A stretch of DNA of 64,000 bases, from assembly GCA_045576455.1 (NCBI GenBank), contig JAZNGM010000001.1:434001-498000 (forward strand). The letters are read 5' to 3'. The notes beneath the pieces are model-generated. The model ran no database searches. It had not been told where the DNA came from and was given only the letters and a program-made list of their open reading frames with translations. The stretch is from RGIG4034 sp045576455. GTDB lineage: Bacteria; Bacillota; Clostridia; Lachnospirales; Lachnospiraceae. Below, piece by piece: positions 51,379 through 61,570 of this stretch. How positions within the stretch are numbered: position 1 is the stretch's first letter; every line of letters begins with the position of its first letter. The position numbers and the translations under genes are program-made.

Positions 51379-51421
51379 TTACTCAAAATAAAAGAAATCC
51401 GCAAGATGTGATGTTAAAATA

Positions 51422-51509
51422 GCACAAAATGGTAAGAAGAATTTGTGCGTTGATTGTAATATTATCCTAGTGCATTGTGTATTCAAGATGAGGGGTGAAT
51501 ACACAATGC
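51422..51509 (+). promoter_or_regulatory. Two inverted repeats in the leader of the second GH43 gene
   Basis: GCACAAA/TTTGTGC brackets 51422-51448, and a perfect 13-bp repeat GCATTGTGTATTC/GAATACACAATGC lies at 51472-51484 and 51497-51509. No T-run follows, so these are likely operators or a leader structure rather than terminators. Confidence 0.6.
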
Positions 51510-51551
51510 CAGAATAGGGGTTAGTGAAAAACTAGCAGTAAGGAGAAAGAA

Positions 51552-53093
51552 ATGAAAAATCCAATTATTTGGTCGGATTTTCCGGATCTTGACGTTATTC
51601 GTGTTGACGACACCTACTACATGGTCAGTACTACCATGCATGTTATGCCGGGCTGTGTTCTTTTACGTTCATACGACTTGTTGAACTGGGAACATTGTGC
51701 TTACGTGTATGACAGGCTGGACAGTACAGAAGCGCAAAAACTCAATACGGAGAATGGCATTTACGGAAAAGGAATGTGGGCGGCGACACTCCGCTATCAC
51801 AATGGTATGTTTTATATTCTGTTTGTCGCAAATGACACGCATAAGACATATCTGTATAAGTCTTCTACTCCTCAGGGCCCGTGGGAGAAGAGTACGGTTG
51901 AGGGCTTCTACCACGATGCTTCATTGTTATTTGATGATGACGGAAGAACTTATATCATTTACGGAAACCGCGAAATAAGACTTACTGAGTTGAATGCTGA
52001 TTTAACGGCACCGCTGGAAGGTGGTCTTGACAGAGTGGTTTTAAGGGATACGGATGAGTATGGACTTGGTTTTGAGGGCTGCCATCTGTATAAGATTAAT
52101 GGAAAATACTATGTGTTTATGATCCATTGGCCGAAAGGCGGAACAAGAAGACGTCAGGAAGCATGTTATTATGCGGATTCACTGGAAGGTGAATTTGTAG
52201 GCGGTAATGTTGTGGACGATGATATGGGGTATCATAACTGTGGCGTTGCGCAAGGAGGTATTGTGGACACGCCGGACGGAGAATGGTATGGTATTTTGTT
52301 CCAGGATCATGGTGCGGTAGGAAGAATTCCGGTTGTAGTACCGATGCATTGGGAAAATGATTTTCCGGTATTTGGTGTAGACGGTAAGGTGCCGCTTAAT
52401 CTGGAGATTAAGAGTACAAGACCGGGATATGAGTACACTCCGCTTGTTAGTTCGGACGATTTTAACTATGTACCGGACGGAAACGGCAAGGTAACGCTTA
52501 AAACTGTATGGCAGTGGAATCATGAACCGGATGATGATAATTGGAGCGTTACGGAACGTAAGGGAGCTTACAGAATTAAGACCCGGGATGTACGCCCTAA
52601 CATGATAAAGGCAGTTAACAGTCTGACACAGAGAACGGTAGGACCGGGCTGTACGGCAACTGTTACAATAGATGCCGGCAATCTAAAGGATGGGGATTTT
52701 GCGGGAATTGGAGCTTTGCAGAGTCATTATGCCATGATTGCCGTGACAAAGGAAAACGGAAAGTATTATATTGTTTCGTTAAAGAGAAATGAAGACCAGC
52801 CTGAAGATGTGGCAAGATATCGCGCCATTGACAATACGAAGGGTATGGAAACAGGACGCGTTGAGCTTTCGGGAAGTGTTGCTACGTTACGTTTGGCATT
52901 TAACTTTGACGATGGTATTGATGAAGTGGAAACCCTGTATTTGGAAGGACAGGAGTTTAAGAAGCTTGGAGAAACCGTGAAACTGAGATTCTCATTAGAC
53001 CACTTTATGGGATGCAGAATCAGCTTGAGCATGTTCTCAACAAAAGAAGCCGGCGGTTATGCCGACTTCATGGATTTCATTTACGATTGTTGA
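51552..53093 (+). CDS. GH43 family glycosidase (subfamily 12-like)
   Basis: A 513-residue cytosolic GH43 enzyme, only distantly like the first. The opening NPIIWSDFPDLDVIRVDDTYYM (broken here as WSDFPDLDVIRV) carries the catalytic base Asp and is typical of GH43 subfamily 12. The other catalytic residues are in FYHDASLLFDDDG (Asp) and GFEGCHLYKI (Glu). The C-terminal ~190 residues are a concanavalin-like beta-sandwich (GTMETGRVELSG-like strands, RFSLDHFMGCRIS). Activity may be beta-xylosidase or alpha-arabinofuranosidase. AAGGAG precedes ATG 51552. Its 3' end overlaps the convergent membrane gene by 13 bases. Confidence 0.9.
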   Translation: MKNPIIWSDFPDLDVIRVDDTYYMVSTTMHVMPGCVLLRSYDLLNWEHCAYVYDRLDSTEAQKLNTENGIYGKGMWAATLRYHNGMFYILFVANDTHKTYLYKSSTPQGPWEKSTVEGFYHDASLLFDDDGRTYIIYGNREIRLTELNADLTAPLEGGLDRVVLRDTDEYGLGFEGCHLYKINGKYYVFMIHWPKGGTRRRQEACYYADSLEGEFVGGNVVDDDMGYHNCGVAQGGIVDTPDGEWYGILFQDHGAVGRIPVVVPMHWENDFPVFGVDGKVPLNLEIKSTRPGYEYTPLVSSDDFNYVPDGNGKVTLKTVWQWNHEPDDDNWSVTERKGAYRIKTRDVRPNMIKAVNSLTQRTVGPGCTATVTIDAGNLKDGDFAGIGALQSHYAMIAVTKENGKYYIVSLKRNEDQPEDVARYRAIDNTKGMETGRVELSGSVATLRLAFNFDDGIDEVETLYLEGQEFKKLGETVKLRFSLDHFMGCRISLSMFSTKEAGGYADFMDFIYDC

Positions 53094-53704
53094 TAGGTAA
53101 TGTATTTCCGCCTTAAGTAGAACATGACGCCGGAGATTGTAGCGAAGAATATTTCAATACCGAAATACAGATAGCTTAATCTCGGTAATTGGTAGAATAC
53201 TGCCATGTGGCTTATGAGTCCTGCTGAAGCGCACAGTATCATGAAAATACCGACAACATTATTCCATGCGTGATTTTGTGTACATTCACTTAAGGTTAAG
53301 CATGTAAGCATACATATAATGATGGTTGCCACTTTTGAAAAGGCATATGCATAATTAAGTGCAAAGCCTAAGGTGAAGCGGGCTTCGCCGTTAAAAATGA
53401 ATGGCATGACATCGTATGCGAGGCACAGGATGCCGGAAAGGAAACACAAAAGAACACATTTTACAAATTTGGTATTGTAGTTAACCAGTTTGACGGTGGT
53501 AGTTATCATTAAAATATAACCGATTACGTCCGGTGCAATATCAATGGTAAAATAATGGCCGATTACCTGATTGATTATCATATCAACCGTTTCGGGACCG
53601 GCATTGACAAAATGGATAAATGCAGGGAAAGCAATTCCGGTTTTTATTGGAATATCAATAATGAGGAATAGGAGTCCCAATGCAAAGGGTATTAATTTTT
53701 TCAT
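53081..53704 (-). CDS. Multi-pass membrane protein
   Basis: A 207-residue integral membrane protein with about six hydrophobic helices (for example FALGLLFLIIDIPI, DVIGYILMITTTVKL, FVKCVLLCFLSGILCLAYD, IIICMLTCLTL, VVGIFMILCASAGLISHMA, LYFGIEIFFATISGVMFYL). No catalytic or transport motif was recognised. GGAGG-like bases precede the ATG (53704). It is transcribed against the two xylan operons, overlapping the GH43 gene's stop by 13 bases at its 3' end and divergent from the SGNH gene at its 5' end. Confidence 0.75.
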   Translation of the reverse strand: MKKLIPFALGLLFLIIDIPIKTGIAFPAFIHFVNAGPETVDMIINQVIGHYFTIDIAPDVIGYILMITTTVKLVNYNTKFVKCVLLCFLSGILCLAYDVMPFIFNGEARFTLGFALNYAYAFSKVATIIICMLTCLTLSECTQNHAWNNVVGIFMILCASAGLISHMAVFYQLPRLSYLYFGIEIFFATISGVMFYLRRKYITYQQS

Positions 53705-53806
53705 GTGATTGCCTCCATGTTACTTATATAAGTTACACTTATTATATATGGACATGGAACGAAATACAAATCATAAATTGCTTTATTTGAAAGGAGCACA
53801 TAGATT

Positions 53807-55528
53807 ATGACGGCAAATAATGAAGTTAGGGGGCCTAAAGCACCCAAAGATCCTACTAAAAAGAGAAGTGCTGTTTATATCATGGTAGATAGTGCCTTGG
53901 AAGGACGCCCTACCGGAGATGGAAAATATATGGATGTCTGCTATTTGGAAGGACGCATCAGTGCAAAGCTTACATCGGTTTGTCCGGAGCTTGATAAAGA
54001 ACTTGCAGGTAAATTCCAGTTCTGCCAGAGTTTCCGTGAAATGGTACACAGCATAGGTGTGACTTTCGTATCACAGAAGGAAGAAGACAGGGAATTAACC
54101 GCAGATTTTTCCATGAATTGTAAAACATCAACCGGTAATCCGGGAACATCTTACCGCACACAGATATCGTGTAACGGTAAAGAGGTTCAGATATTGCTTG
54201 ATGACTATGAGAAAAATGATGGGGATACGGTGTTTACCTCTTTCATGACATTTTTCCCGAAATACATGACCGGTAAGATGTCAATCTGCTTTTACATGAA
54301 CGATGGATACAAGGTGCCTGAAGTAACCTTTGACCCACCTGTAGATTTTGAGTCTGATGCATATAAGGAGATGATTGGTAAGTCTCTTATGCATATGGGT
54401 AATGTATATCGTCTCAAGAAAGCTATAGAAAAAGCAAGAAGGGGCGAAGATGTAACCATTGCTTATATTGGTGGTTCGATTACGCAGGGTGCGGCTGCTA
54501 AACCAATCAGTACGGATTGTTATGCGTATAAGTCATATGAAGCTTTCAAAAAAATGTACGGTAAAGGTAATGGGGATAATGTCCATTATATTAAAGCGGG
54601 TGTTGGCGGTACAAGTTCAGAGCTTGGCATCACAAGATATAACATGGATGTGCTCCGTTACGGAGAAGTTGAACCGGACATTGTGGTAATAGAATTTGCG
54701 GTAAATGATGCCGGCGACGAGACAAGAGGCGTATGCTTTGAGAGTCTTTCGTTAATGGCATATGAAGGACCGGGTAACCCGGCAGTCATCCTGCTGTTCT
54801 CTGTTTTCATGGATGATTTTAATCTGCAGGACAATTTATCACGTGTAGGTTATCATTACGATTTCCCAATGGTCAGTGTAAAAGATGCATTGGTTCCACA
54901 GTTTTATGAAGCTACACCGATAATAACCAAAAGGCAGTATTTTTATGATTTGTTCCATCCGACCAATGAAGGACACCGGATTATGGCGGAAAGTATCGTG
55001 AATCTGTTTATAAAAGCGGATGAAGCGGATATGCCGGATTCGGATATTGTGACGGATAAGGAAAGCGTTATAGGCAATACATATCGTAAACTTAAGGCAT
55101 TTACAAGACTGGATGCAGATAAGTATAAAGAAGTTAATTGGATAAAGGAAGGTTCTTTTACCGAAAAAGACACAGAGCTACAGTGTGTTGAAAAAGATGT
55201 GGATTCACTTGTTTCACCGGAATTCCCGGAGAACTGGAAGCATGTGGGTGCTAACGGAGGTGATGAGAGCTTTAAGATGTCAATTAACTGTAAAGATCTT
55301 CTTATAGTATTTAAGGATTCCGGAGACTCGAAATTCGGTAAAGCTAATGTATATGTTGATGGCAACAAGGTGCGTGAGCTTAATCCTTTCGAAGCAGGCT
55401 GGAATCATTGTACAGCATTAATAATTATAAAAGAAGATGAAGTAAAAGAGCATCTTGTTGAAGTTAAAACCGATCCGGAGGATGGAAGTAAAGATTTCAC
55501 AATTCTCGGTTTTGGTTATACGATTTAA
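53807..55528 (+). CDS. SGNH/GDSL esterase
   Basis: A 573-residue cytosolic protein (no signal peptide) whose middle is an SGNH hydrolase: block I IAYIGGSITQG (nucleophile Ser), block II AGVGGTSS (Gly), block III IEFAVNDAG (Asn) and block V DLFHPTNEGHR (Asp/His). About 200 N-terminal and 150 C-terminal residues form beta-rich flanking domains, making it long for the family; these may bind carbohydrate. Position beside xylan enzymes suggests de-acetylation of acetylated xylo-oligosaccharides (inference). AAAGGAG precedes ATG 53807. It is the first gene of the cluster with the ABC/adaptor genes (gap 35 bases). Confidence 0.88.
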   Translation: MTANNEVRGPKAPKDPTKKRSAVYIMVDSALEGRPTGDGKYMDVCYLEGRISAKLTSVCPELDKELAGKFQFCQSFREMVHSIGVTFVSQKEEDRELTADFSMNCKTSTGNPGTSYRTQISCNGKEVQILLDDYEKNDGDTVFTSFMTFFPKYMTGKMSICFYMNDGYKVPEVTFDPPVDFESDAYKEMIGKSLMHMGNVYRLKKAIEKARRGEDVTIAYIGGSITQGAAAKPISTDCYAYKSYEAFKKMYGKGNGDNVHYIKAGVGGTSSELGITRYNMDVLRYGEVEPDIVVIEFAVNDAGDETRGVCFESLSLMAYEGPGNPAVILLFSVFMDDFNLQDNLSRVGYHYDFPMVSVKDALVPQFYEATPIITKRQYFYDLFHPTNEGHRIMAESIVNLFIKADEADMPDSDIVTDKESVIGNTYRKLKAFTRLDADKYKEVNWIKEGSFTEKDTELQCVEKDVDSLVSPEFPENWKHVGANGGDESFKMSINCKDLLIVFKDSGDSKFGKANVYVDGNKVRELNPFEAGWNHCTALIIIKEDEVKEHLVEVKTDPEDGSKDFTILGFGYTI

Positions 55529-55563
55529 TAAGATGGTAGATTTTAAAGAAGGATAGAATAGGT

Positions 55564-56667
55564 ATGCAAACAAAAAGAAAGATTAGTTTTTTATTAGTAA
55601 TGCTATTGGCAATCTGCTGCATGGCAGGTTGTGGTGATGCTAATGCTGATTCGGACAACATTATTGTGCTTGAACCTGAATATGAGGAAGCTACATACAA
55701 TCTTGCAATGGTTGGCAAGATGGATATTTCAAAATCCATAAAGGTAAGATGTGAATATCAGGCAGTTAATAAGCAGGATGTTATGTTTAATGTAGCCGGC
55801 CGCCGTATTGAAAAGGTGTATGTAGAAGAAGGTGACACCGTTCAGAAGGGACAGTTACTGGTAGCCCTTACTTCTGAAGCTACAGAAGCACGTATAAAAG
55901 AGATCAATTATGAACTTGAAAAAAACCGCCTTTTATGGAATCAGGTTTTAAATGATAAGCAGGACCAGATTGACAGGGCACAACTTGAATTCTCTTATAC
56001 GGACATGTGGGAAAAAGATAAGGTTGCACTCCGTAAAAAGTTAGCGTCGATTGATGAAAGCTATAAATATACATTACGCAACTACGAAAATCAGGAAATG
56101 TTACTTAATATGGAACTTGCACAGCTTCAGGAAGAGCTTGATGGAGGTAAGTTGTATGCGGGAACGTCCGGAACGGTATCGTTTATTAAGAGCCGTTTGG
56201 AAGGAAGCACAACGCAAATCGGAGAAAAAATTATAACGATTACCGATACGTCAGAATGCATTTTCGTAGCAGATAAGAATAGTTACGCTTCTTATTTCTC
56301 CAAAGATGTTCCGGTAGATATTGAAATTGCCATAGGAAGCAGTGCGGGAACGTATAAAGTTGTTTTCGATAATGAAGATACGTATCAGGAAGGTGAAAAT
56401 ATGTTATTTGCCCTTGCTGAGGATCGTAGTGATGTGACTATTGATATAGGAACAAGAGGAACCATAACCTTGGTACTTGCTACAAAGAATCAGGTATTAA
56501 GTGTTTCCCAGGGCGCTGTCCGTGAAGTGGATGGTAAGCACTATGTCTATATTTTAGATGAAAATGATGATAAACAGGTTAAATGGGTGGAAATCGGTTT
56601 GGAAGCAGACGGATACACAGAAGTAACGGAAGGTTTATCAGAAGGGGATAGGGTAATCTTGCGATGA
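55564..56667 (+). CDS. HlyD/MacA-like lipoprotein adaptor
   Basis: A 367-residue lipoprotein with lipobox MAGC at about residue 21. The layout matches periplasmic adaptor (membrane-fusion) proteins: a barrel strand, a half-lipoyl segment (GRRIEKVYVEEGDTVQKGQLLVAL), a coiled-coil hairpin (about 105-190), the second lipoyl half (AGTSGTVSFIKSRLEGS), and C-terminal barrel/membrane-proximal domains (AVREVDGKHYVYILDEND). In Gram-positives such proteins partner MacB-like ABC permeases. Its TGA overlaps the next ATG by 4 bases. The role is structural or gating in export; the substrate is unknown. Confidence 0.85.
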   Translation: MQTKRKISFLLVMLLAICCMAGCGDANADSDNIIVLEPEYEEATYNLAMVGKMDISKSIKVRCEYQAVNKQDVMFNVAGRRIEKVYVEEGDTVQKGQLLVALTSEATEARIKEINYELEKNRLLWNQVLNDKQDQIDRAQLEFSYTDMWEKDKVALRKKLASIDESYKYTLRNYENQEMLLNMELAQLQEELDGGKLYAGTSGTVSFIKSRLEGSTTQIGEKIITITDTSECIFVADKNSYASYFSKDVPVDIEIAIGSSAGTYKVVFDNEDTYQEGENMLFALAEDRSDVTIDIGTRGTITLVLATKNQVLSVSQGAVREVDGKHYVYILDENDDKQVKWVEIGLEADGYTEVTEGLSEGDRVILR

Positions 56668-58772
56668 GAAAAATGGATAGATTTAAAAAGGCTCTTACAC
56701 TCTGCCTTGCAGCAGTTATGCTGACAGGTTGTGGTGAAAAGGCACCGGAAGATAAGATTACATCAGCAGATATTGAATTAATCAATCCGGTCAATGCGGT
56801 AGCAAATACAGAAATTGTAACATATAAGGATATGTACCAGTATAAGACATATACAGGTGTAGTTTATCCGGAAGTGTATGAATATGCTTTCGAAAAGAAC
56901 GTAAGCTTTTCCCAGTTTCTCAAGTTCCCGGGAGAAACGGTTAAAAAGGGAGAGGTTTTAGTTAAAGCAGAAAATACTTCGCTTCAGAAACAGATTGAAA
57001 GCAGTCAGGAAGCTCTTGAGAATATGGATGAGCAGTATGCGTCAGATATTGAAAACTATGATGAGCAGATTGCGGATAAACAGGAAACTATCGACGAAAA
57101 GGATTATCGTGCACGAATTGTTATCGGTGAAGCGGAAATGCTCAGACGTCAGATTTCTTTTTATGAGTTGGAGATTAAAGTCCTTGAGCGTAAAAAGGAA
57201 GAACGCACGGCATTATATAACCTTGAAAGAGGAAAACTGGCAGAAAGCTTAGATACTATGCTGAAGGACAAAAAGCAGGAAACATTAATCAGCGTCTGTG
57301 ACGGTACGGTTGCAGCAATCGGTGATTACTCAGAAGGTGACAATGTAAGTGCCGAGGTATCGGTAATTGCGGTTGCAAATGAGGATAAAAAGATTGTAAA
57401 GTGCGAGTATATTGCAGAAAAAAATGTTAATGATGCGGCACGTGTATTCTATATGGCTGATGGCAAACAGTATAATGTAACCTATATTCCGTATGAAGAG
57501 AGTGAATATAACAGTCTTGTTGCAAAAGGGGCAACATTAGTATCAACTTTTGTTATTGATGACCCTGACGATGAGCTGTCTTTTGGTGAGCACGGTATTA
57601 TTACTTTGATCGAAAAAGAGATTAAGGATTGCGTTGCTGTACCGAAATCAGCTATCCATAAGGATGAAGGCGGTTTTTATGTATATACCCTTGTGGATAA
57701 TAAAAACGTGAAGAATTATATTGTCAAAGGCTATACTGACGGAGTATATACAGAAATAATCGATGGCGTTAAGAATGGAGATGCTATTCTTTTGAGCGGA
57801 TATACTTCTTATGGTGCTAACCGCCAAGAACTTAAGAAAGGTGATTTTTCCACAGATTATTCGGGAAGCGGATATCTCAATTATCCGGATTATTCACTTC
57901 TGAATTTTGAGATTGAACATGGTAAGGCAAAGCTTGAGGAAGTGTATGTCCAGATGTTCTCGATGGTTAAAAAAGGTGATCCGATTGCAAGGATTTCCAT
58001 AGAAGAAGATGAAATCATGATGACACGTTTGAATTTGCAACTTCAGGAATTAATAGACCGGAGAGAGGATTTGGTAATCGAACTTAATGATCCGGAAGCA
58101 AACCGTCAGCATGAGCAGAATATGGCTATTTATGAGAAAATTCTGGATAAAGATGAAGAAATAAGCGAATTGCAGCAGGAAATTAATGAGATTAAAGAAT
58201 CTTATAATAATACGATAGTATATGCAGATACAGACGGGCTGGTATTCTATGTAACAGATAAGAAGCCGGGCTCTGATATATCAGATGGTGAATCTGTATT
58301 GCTTACAGCTGCGTTAGACAAGTGTTTCTTAAGTCTGAATAATGATAAGAATTTATTACAGTACGGAAATGTAATTAATGTTGAGTATACGGATGGAGCA
58401 GGTAATAAATTTACGACGGAAGGAAAAGTTGTATCCTTGAGCGGTATGACGCTCTCTTCCGGTCTTACCTCTTCAAATTCATATATTCAGTTGGATGATT
58501 CAGTTAGGGAAAAATTTGCACCTACGGTATTATCAATGGGCGGTAATGCGATGAGAGCTTCTTATGATGCAAGTGGTACGCCTAAGAAAATTTCAAATGT
58601 GGTATTGGTGCCAAAAGCAGCAGTAACAACTGAAAATGGGCAGAATTACGTACATGTAGTGGACGAAAATGGAAATATAACCGCAGTAAGTTTCATTTCC
58701 GGTGGAAATGATGCATTTAACTATTGGGTAATAGAAGGACTTGAGGAAGGTATGACGGTATGCTTGGAGTAA
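56664..58772 (+). CDS. Double-module HlyD-like lipoprotein adaptor
   Basis: A 702-residue lipoprotein (lipobox LTGC at about residue 23) carrying two consecutive adaptor modules. Module one: lipoyl half FLKFPGETVKKGEVLVKAEN, coiled coil (about 110-200), CDGTVAAIGDYSEGDNV, then AVPKSAIHKDEGGFYVYTL. Module two: EEVYVQMFSMVKKGDPIARI, a coiled coil (about 460-520), YADTDGLVFYVTDKKPG, then LVPKAAVTTENGQNYVHVVD. Tandem duplication within one chain is unusual; together with the previous gene the cluster encodes three adaptor modules. It overlaps the permease gene by 13 bases. Confidence 0.85.
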   Translation: MRKMDRFKKALTLCLAAVMLTGCGEKAPEDKITSADIELINPVNAVANTEIVTYKDMYQYKTYTGVVYPEVYEYAFEKNVSFSQFLKFPGETVKKGEVLVKAENTSLQKQIESSQEALENMDEQYASDIENYDEQIADKQETIDEKDYRARIVIGEAEMLRRQISFYELEIKVLERKKEERTALYNLERGKLAESLDTMLKDKKQETLISVCDGTVAAIGDYSEGDNVSAEVSVIAVANEDKKIVKCEYIAEKNVNDAARVFYMADGKQYNVTYIPYEESEYNSLVAKGATLVSTFVIDDPDDELSFGEHGIITLIEKEIKDCVAVPKSAIHKDEGGFYVYTLVDNKNVKNYIVKGYTDGVYTEIIDGVKNGDAILLSGYTSYGANRQELKKGDFSTDYSGSGYLNYPDYSLLNFEIEHGKAKLEEVYVQMFSMVKKGDPIARISIEEDEIMMTRLNLQLQELIDRREDLVIELNDPEANRQHEQNMAIYEKILDKDEEISELQQEINEIKESYNNTIVYADTDGLVFYVTDKKPGSDISDGESVLLTAALDKCFLSLNNDKNLLQYGNVINVEYTDGAGNKFTTEGKVVSLSGMTLSSGLTSSNSYIQLDDSVREKFAPTVLSMGGNAMRASYDASGTPKKISNVVLVPKAAVTTENGQNYVHVVDENGNITAVSFISGGNDAFNYWVIEGLEEGMTVCLE

Positions 58773-61570
58773 TGTTTCGAAAAATGTGGCATAAAAAATG
58801 GATGTTCTGTTGTTTGCTGCTGGGAAGTATTCTTCTCGTTGCCACAGCGGCAAGTTATCCGATGTATAAGGATGCTGTCTTTAATCGAATGCTTCAAGAT
58901 GAGTTTATAGAATATCTTGGAGAAGAAGGGCAGTGGCCTACCAAAATTGATATGGTAGTAACTTCTAAAAAGGATCAAGGGGGTAAAACCATAAAAAACC
59001 TTGAGAAGTTTACCAAAAACCTATATGACGATTTAGATGTAACCGAAAAGGAAACCATTTTTTTGTATTCTCTTTATTCAGCCAATGCACATACATTGTC
59101 TGCGAAAAAGGAAACAGCGATAGAAAAGATTCGTTTGTCAGCTTTGACAGGTCTTGAGGAACATGCGAAACTGATTGCCGGTGAGATGTATTCAGAAGAC
59201 GGTGTTGATGAAAATGGTATGATTGAGGTTGTAATGAGTCAGGCGGCAATGATTAATTTCAACTTTATTGTAGGGGAAGAAATTGCGTTTGACGAGTTTA
59301 AAACGCCTGACGGCAAGATTGTTAAGATGAAAGTAGTCGGTGTTTTTGCAGAAGCAGATAAAAATGATTTTTACTGGCAGATGCGTCCGGATGAAATGCA
59401 ATTGATGGTTTTTATGAACAATGATTTGTTCATGAAGAATTTCACCGGAGAGAACGCGGGTAAGTACACGATTACATGCCGTTACTATTCATTGTTTGAG
59501 TATGAGGATATTAATGCATCGCAGGTAGATAACCTTGTTGCAAAAACAAAATACATGGATGAAGAAGGTAATAATAAGGCGGCTATTTCTACACCGGATT
59601 ATATAGAGGTATTGGATGCCTATAAGACCAAAGAGAACAGAATCAGTACAACCCTGTTTATTCTTCAGGTGCCGGTTATGTTATTGCTTTGTGCATTCTT
59701 ATTCATGATTTCCTGTCAGATGTATGATATGGAGCGTAATGATATTTCTGTATTAAAGAGCCGTGGTGCTTCAAGATGGCAGATATTCAGACTGTATTTA
59801 TATACCAGCATATTCCTTTCAGGTGTAGGTATGCTGGGTGGACTTCCGCTTGGAAGCTTATTCTGTAAGATATTAGGTTCTGCAAATAACTTCCTTGAAT
59901 TCGGAATTAGAAGAAAGCTTGAAGTAACATATTCAACAGAAGTTTTTGTATATGCGCTTATTGCGGTAGGTATTTCAGTTCTTATTATGACAATACCGGC
60001 GCTTAAGCATAGTAAGTTAACTATCGTAAAACTTAAACAGGCTAAAGCCATTAAGAAAAAATCATGGTGGGAGAAATGCTTCTTAGATATTATCTTTTTA
60101 GGCATTTCCATTTATGGATTCTATAATTTCTCTAAGAATTCAGATGGTTTGATAGAAAGTGCGTTAAAGAGTGAAGCATTGGATCCGCTTTTATACATAA
60201 GTTCTTCTTTGTTTATCTTAGGAGCCGGAATGCTTATCTTAAGATTACAGCCGTTACTTGTAAGTCTTATTTATCTTATCGGTAAAAAAGCTTACGGACC
60301 GGCAAGCTATGCTTCCTTTATGGAAACAATTAAGAACGGAAGAAAACAGCAGTATATTATGTTGTTTATGGTGCTTACGGTATCTCTGGGTATGTTTGAT
60401 GCGGTATCTGCAAGAACTATTCTCCAGAATACACTGGACAACAAAGAATATGTTGAAGGTGCAGATATTGTAATGCAGGAAATCTGGAAAGATAATGCGG
60501 CCTTCATGAGTACGGACCCAAGCATTGAATTCCAGTATTATGAACCGGAATACGGTAAATATGCAGAAATCGAGTGTGCTGAAAGCTACACAAAGGTGTT
60601 GAATGAAACTAAGGCTACAGCAACCGTTAATGTTAACAGCCGTCAGGCCGTTCAGGTTATGGGTATTCATACTAAGGAATTTGGTCAGATTACACATGTG
60701 GATGATGAGTTGTTAAAAGAACCATATTACAAATATCTTAATGACCTTGCGGCCGTATCGGATGGTGTTTTGGTTTCTTCCAATTTCAAATCAGCATACG
60801 GACTTAAAGTCGGAGATGAGCTTGTATTCTATAATTCAGCTGATTCCAAAGCAAGAGGCTACATAGTTGGATTCGTTGATTACTGGCCGACATATGAACC
60901 GACCAGCATAACCTTAGATGAAGAGAATAACATTACCAAGACCTCCAATTACCTGATTATAGGTCATCTTTCTTCCTTACAGCAATATTGGGGTGTAACA
61001 CCGTATGAAGTATGGATTGATGTAAAAGAGGGTGAGACAACAGACAGCTTCTACGAATGGGTAAGTTCACGCAACGTTCCGGTGAAGCATTATGTGGATA
61101 GACCACAGGAGCTTAACAATGTTATTGAAGACCCGCTTATCCAAGGTATGAACGGTGTGCTTACCATGAGCTTTATCGTTATGATTATTCTATGTGCGGT
61201 AGGATATCTCATTTACTGGATTATGTCTATCCGTTCAAGAGAAATGATGTTCGGTGTTTTAAGAGCATTTGGTATGCATAAGGGCGAAGTATTACACATG
61301 CTTATTAATGAGCAGGTATTCTCAGGTATTTATTCTATATTTGCAGGTATTTTTATCGGTATGTTAGCGTACAGGATGTTTGTGCCTATGTTACAGATGG
61401 CATATTCAACCACAAGCCAGGTATTACCGCTTACACTTATTACACAGTTGTCTGATATGTTAAGACTCTATGCGGTAGTAGGTATAACCATGGTAGTATG
61501 TCTCGTAGTACTTGCAACATTAGTATTTAAACTTAATATAACTAAGGCATTGAAGTTAGGTGAAGAATAA
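58760..61570 (+). CDS. FtsX/MacB-like ABC transporter permease
   Basis: A 936-residue permease. One N-terminal TM helix (FCCLLLGSILLVATAASYP) is followed by a ~270-residue extracellular domain, a block of about six helices (residues ~295-560, including VPVMLLLCAFLFMISCQMYD and YIMLFMVLTVSLGMFDAVSA), a second extracellular domain (~565-790), and three C-terminal helices (SFIVMIILCAVGYLIYWIM, YSIFAGIFIGMLAYRMF, VVGITMVVCLVVLATLVF). This is the duplicated FtsX arrangement of Gram-positive MacB/BceB-like exporters. It overlaps the genes on both sides, so it is coupled to the adaptors and the ATPases. Confidence 0.88.
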   Translation: MLGVMFRKMWHKKWMFCCLLLGSILLVATAASYPMYKDAVFNRMLQDEFIEYLGEEGQWPTKIDMVVTSKKDQGGKTIKNLEKFTKNLYDDLDVTEKETIFLYSLYSANAHTLSAKKETAIEKIRLSALTGLEEHAKLIAGEMYSEDGVDENGMIEVVMSQAAMINFNFIVGEEIAFDEFKTPDGKIVKMKVVGVFAEADKNDFYWQMRPDEMQLMVFMNNDLFMKNFTGENAGKYTITCRYYSLFEYEDINASQVDNLVAKTKYMDEEGNNKAAISTPDYIEVLDAYKTKENRISTTLFILQVPVMLLLCAFLFMISCQMYDMERNDISVLKSRGASRWQIFRLYLYTSIFLSGVGMLGGLPLGSLFCKILGSANNFLEFGIRRKLEVTYSTEVFVYALIAVGISVLIMTIPALKHSKLTIVKLKQAKAIKKKSWWEKCFLDIIFLGISIYGFYNFSKNSDGLIESALKSEALDPLLYISSSLFILGAGMLILRLQPLLVSLIYLIGKKAYGPASYASFMETIKNGRKQQYIMLFMVLTVSLGMFDAVSARTILQNTLDNKEYVEGADIVMQEIWKDNAAFMSTDPSIEFQYYEPEYGKYAEIECAESYTKVLNETKATATVNVNSRQAVQVMGIHTKEFGQITHVDDELLKEPYYKYLNDLAAVSDGVLVSSNFKSAYGLKVGDELVFYNSADSKARGYIVGFVDYWPTYEPTSITLDEENNITKTSNYLIIGHLSSLQQYWGVTPYEVWIDVKEGETTDSFYEWVSSRNVPVKHYVDRPQELNNVIEDPLIQGMNGVLTMSFIVMIILCAVGYLIYWIMSIRSREMMFGVLRAFGMHKGEVLHMLINEQVFSGIYSIFAGIFIGMLAYRMFVPMLQMAYSTTSQVLPLTLITQLSDMLRLYAVVGITMVVCLVVLATLVFKLNITKALKLGEE

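Noticed and set aside
53081..53093. Frameshift linking the GH43 gene and the minus-strand membrane gene
   Set aside because: They are on opposite strands; the 13-base overlap is simply between two convergent stop codons.
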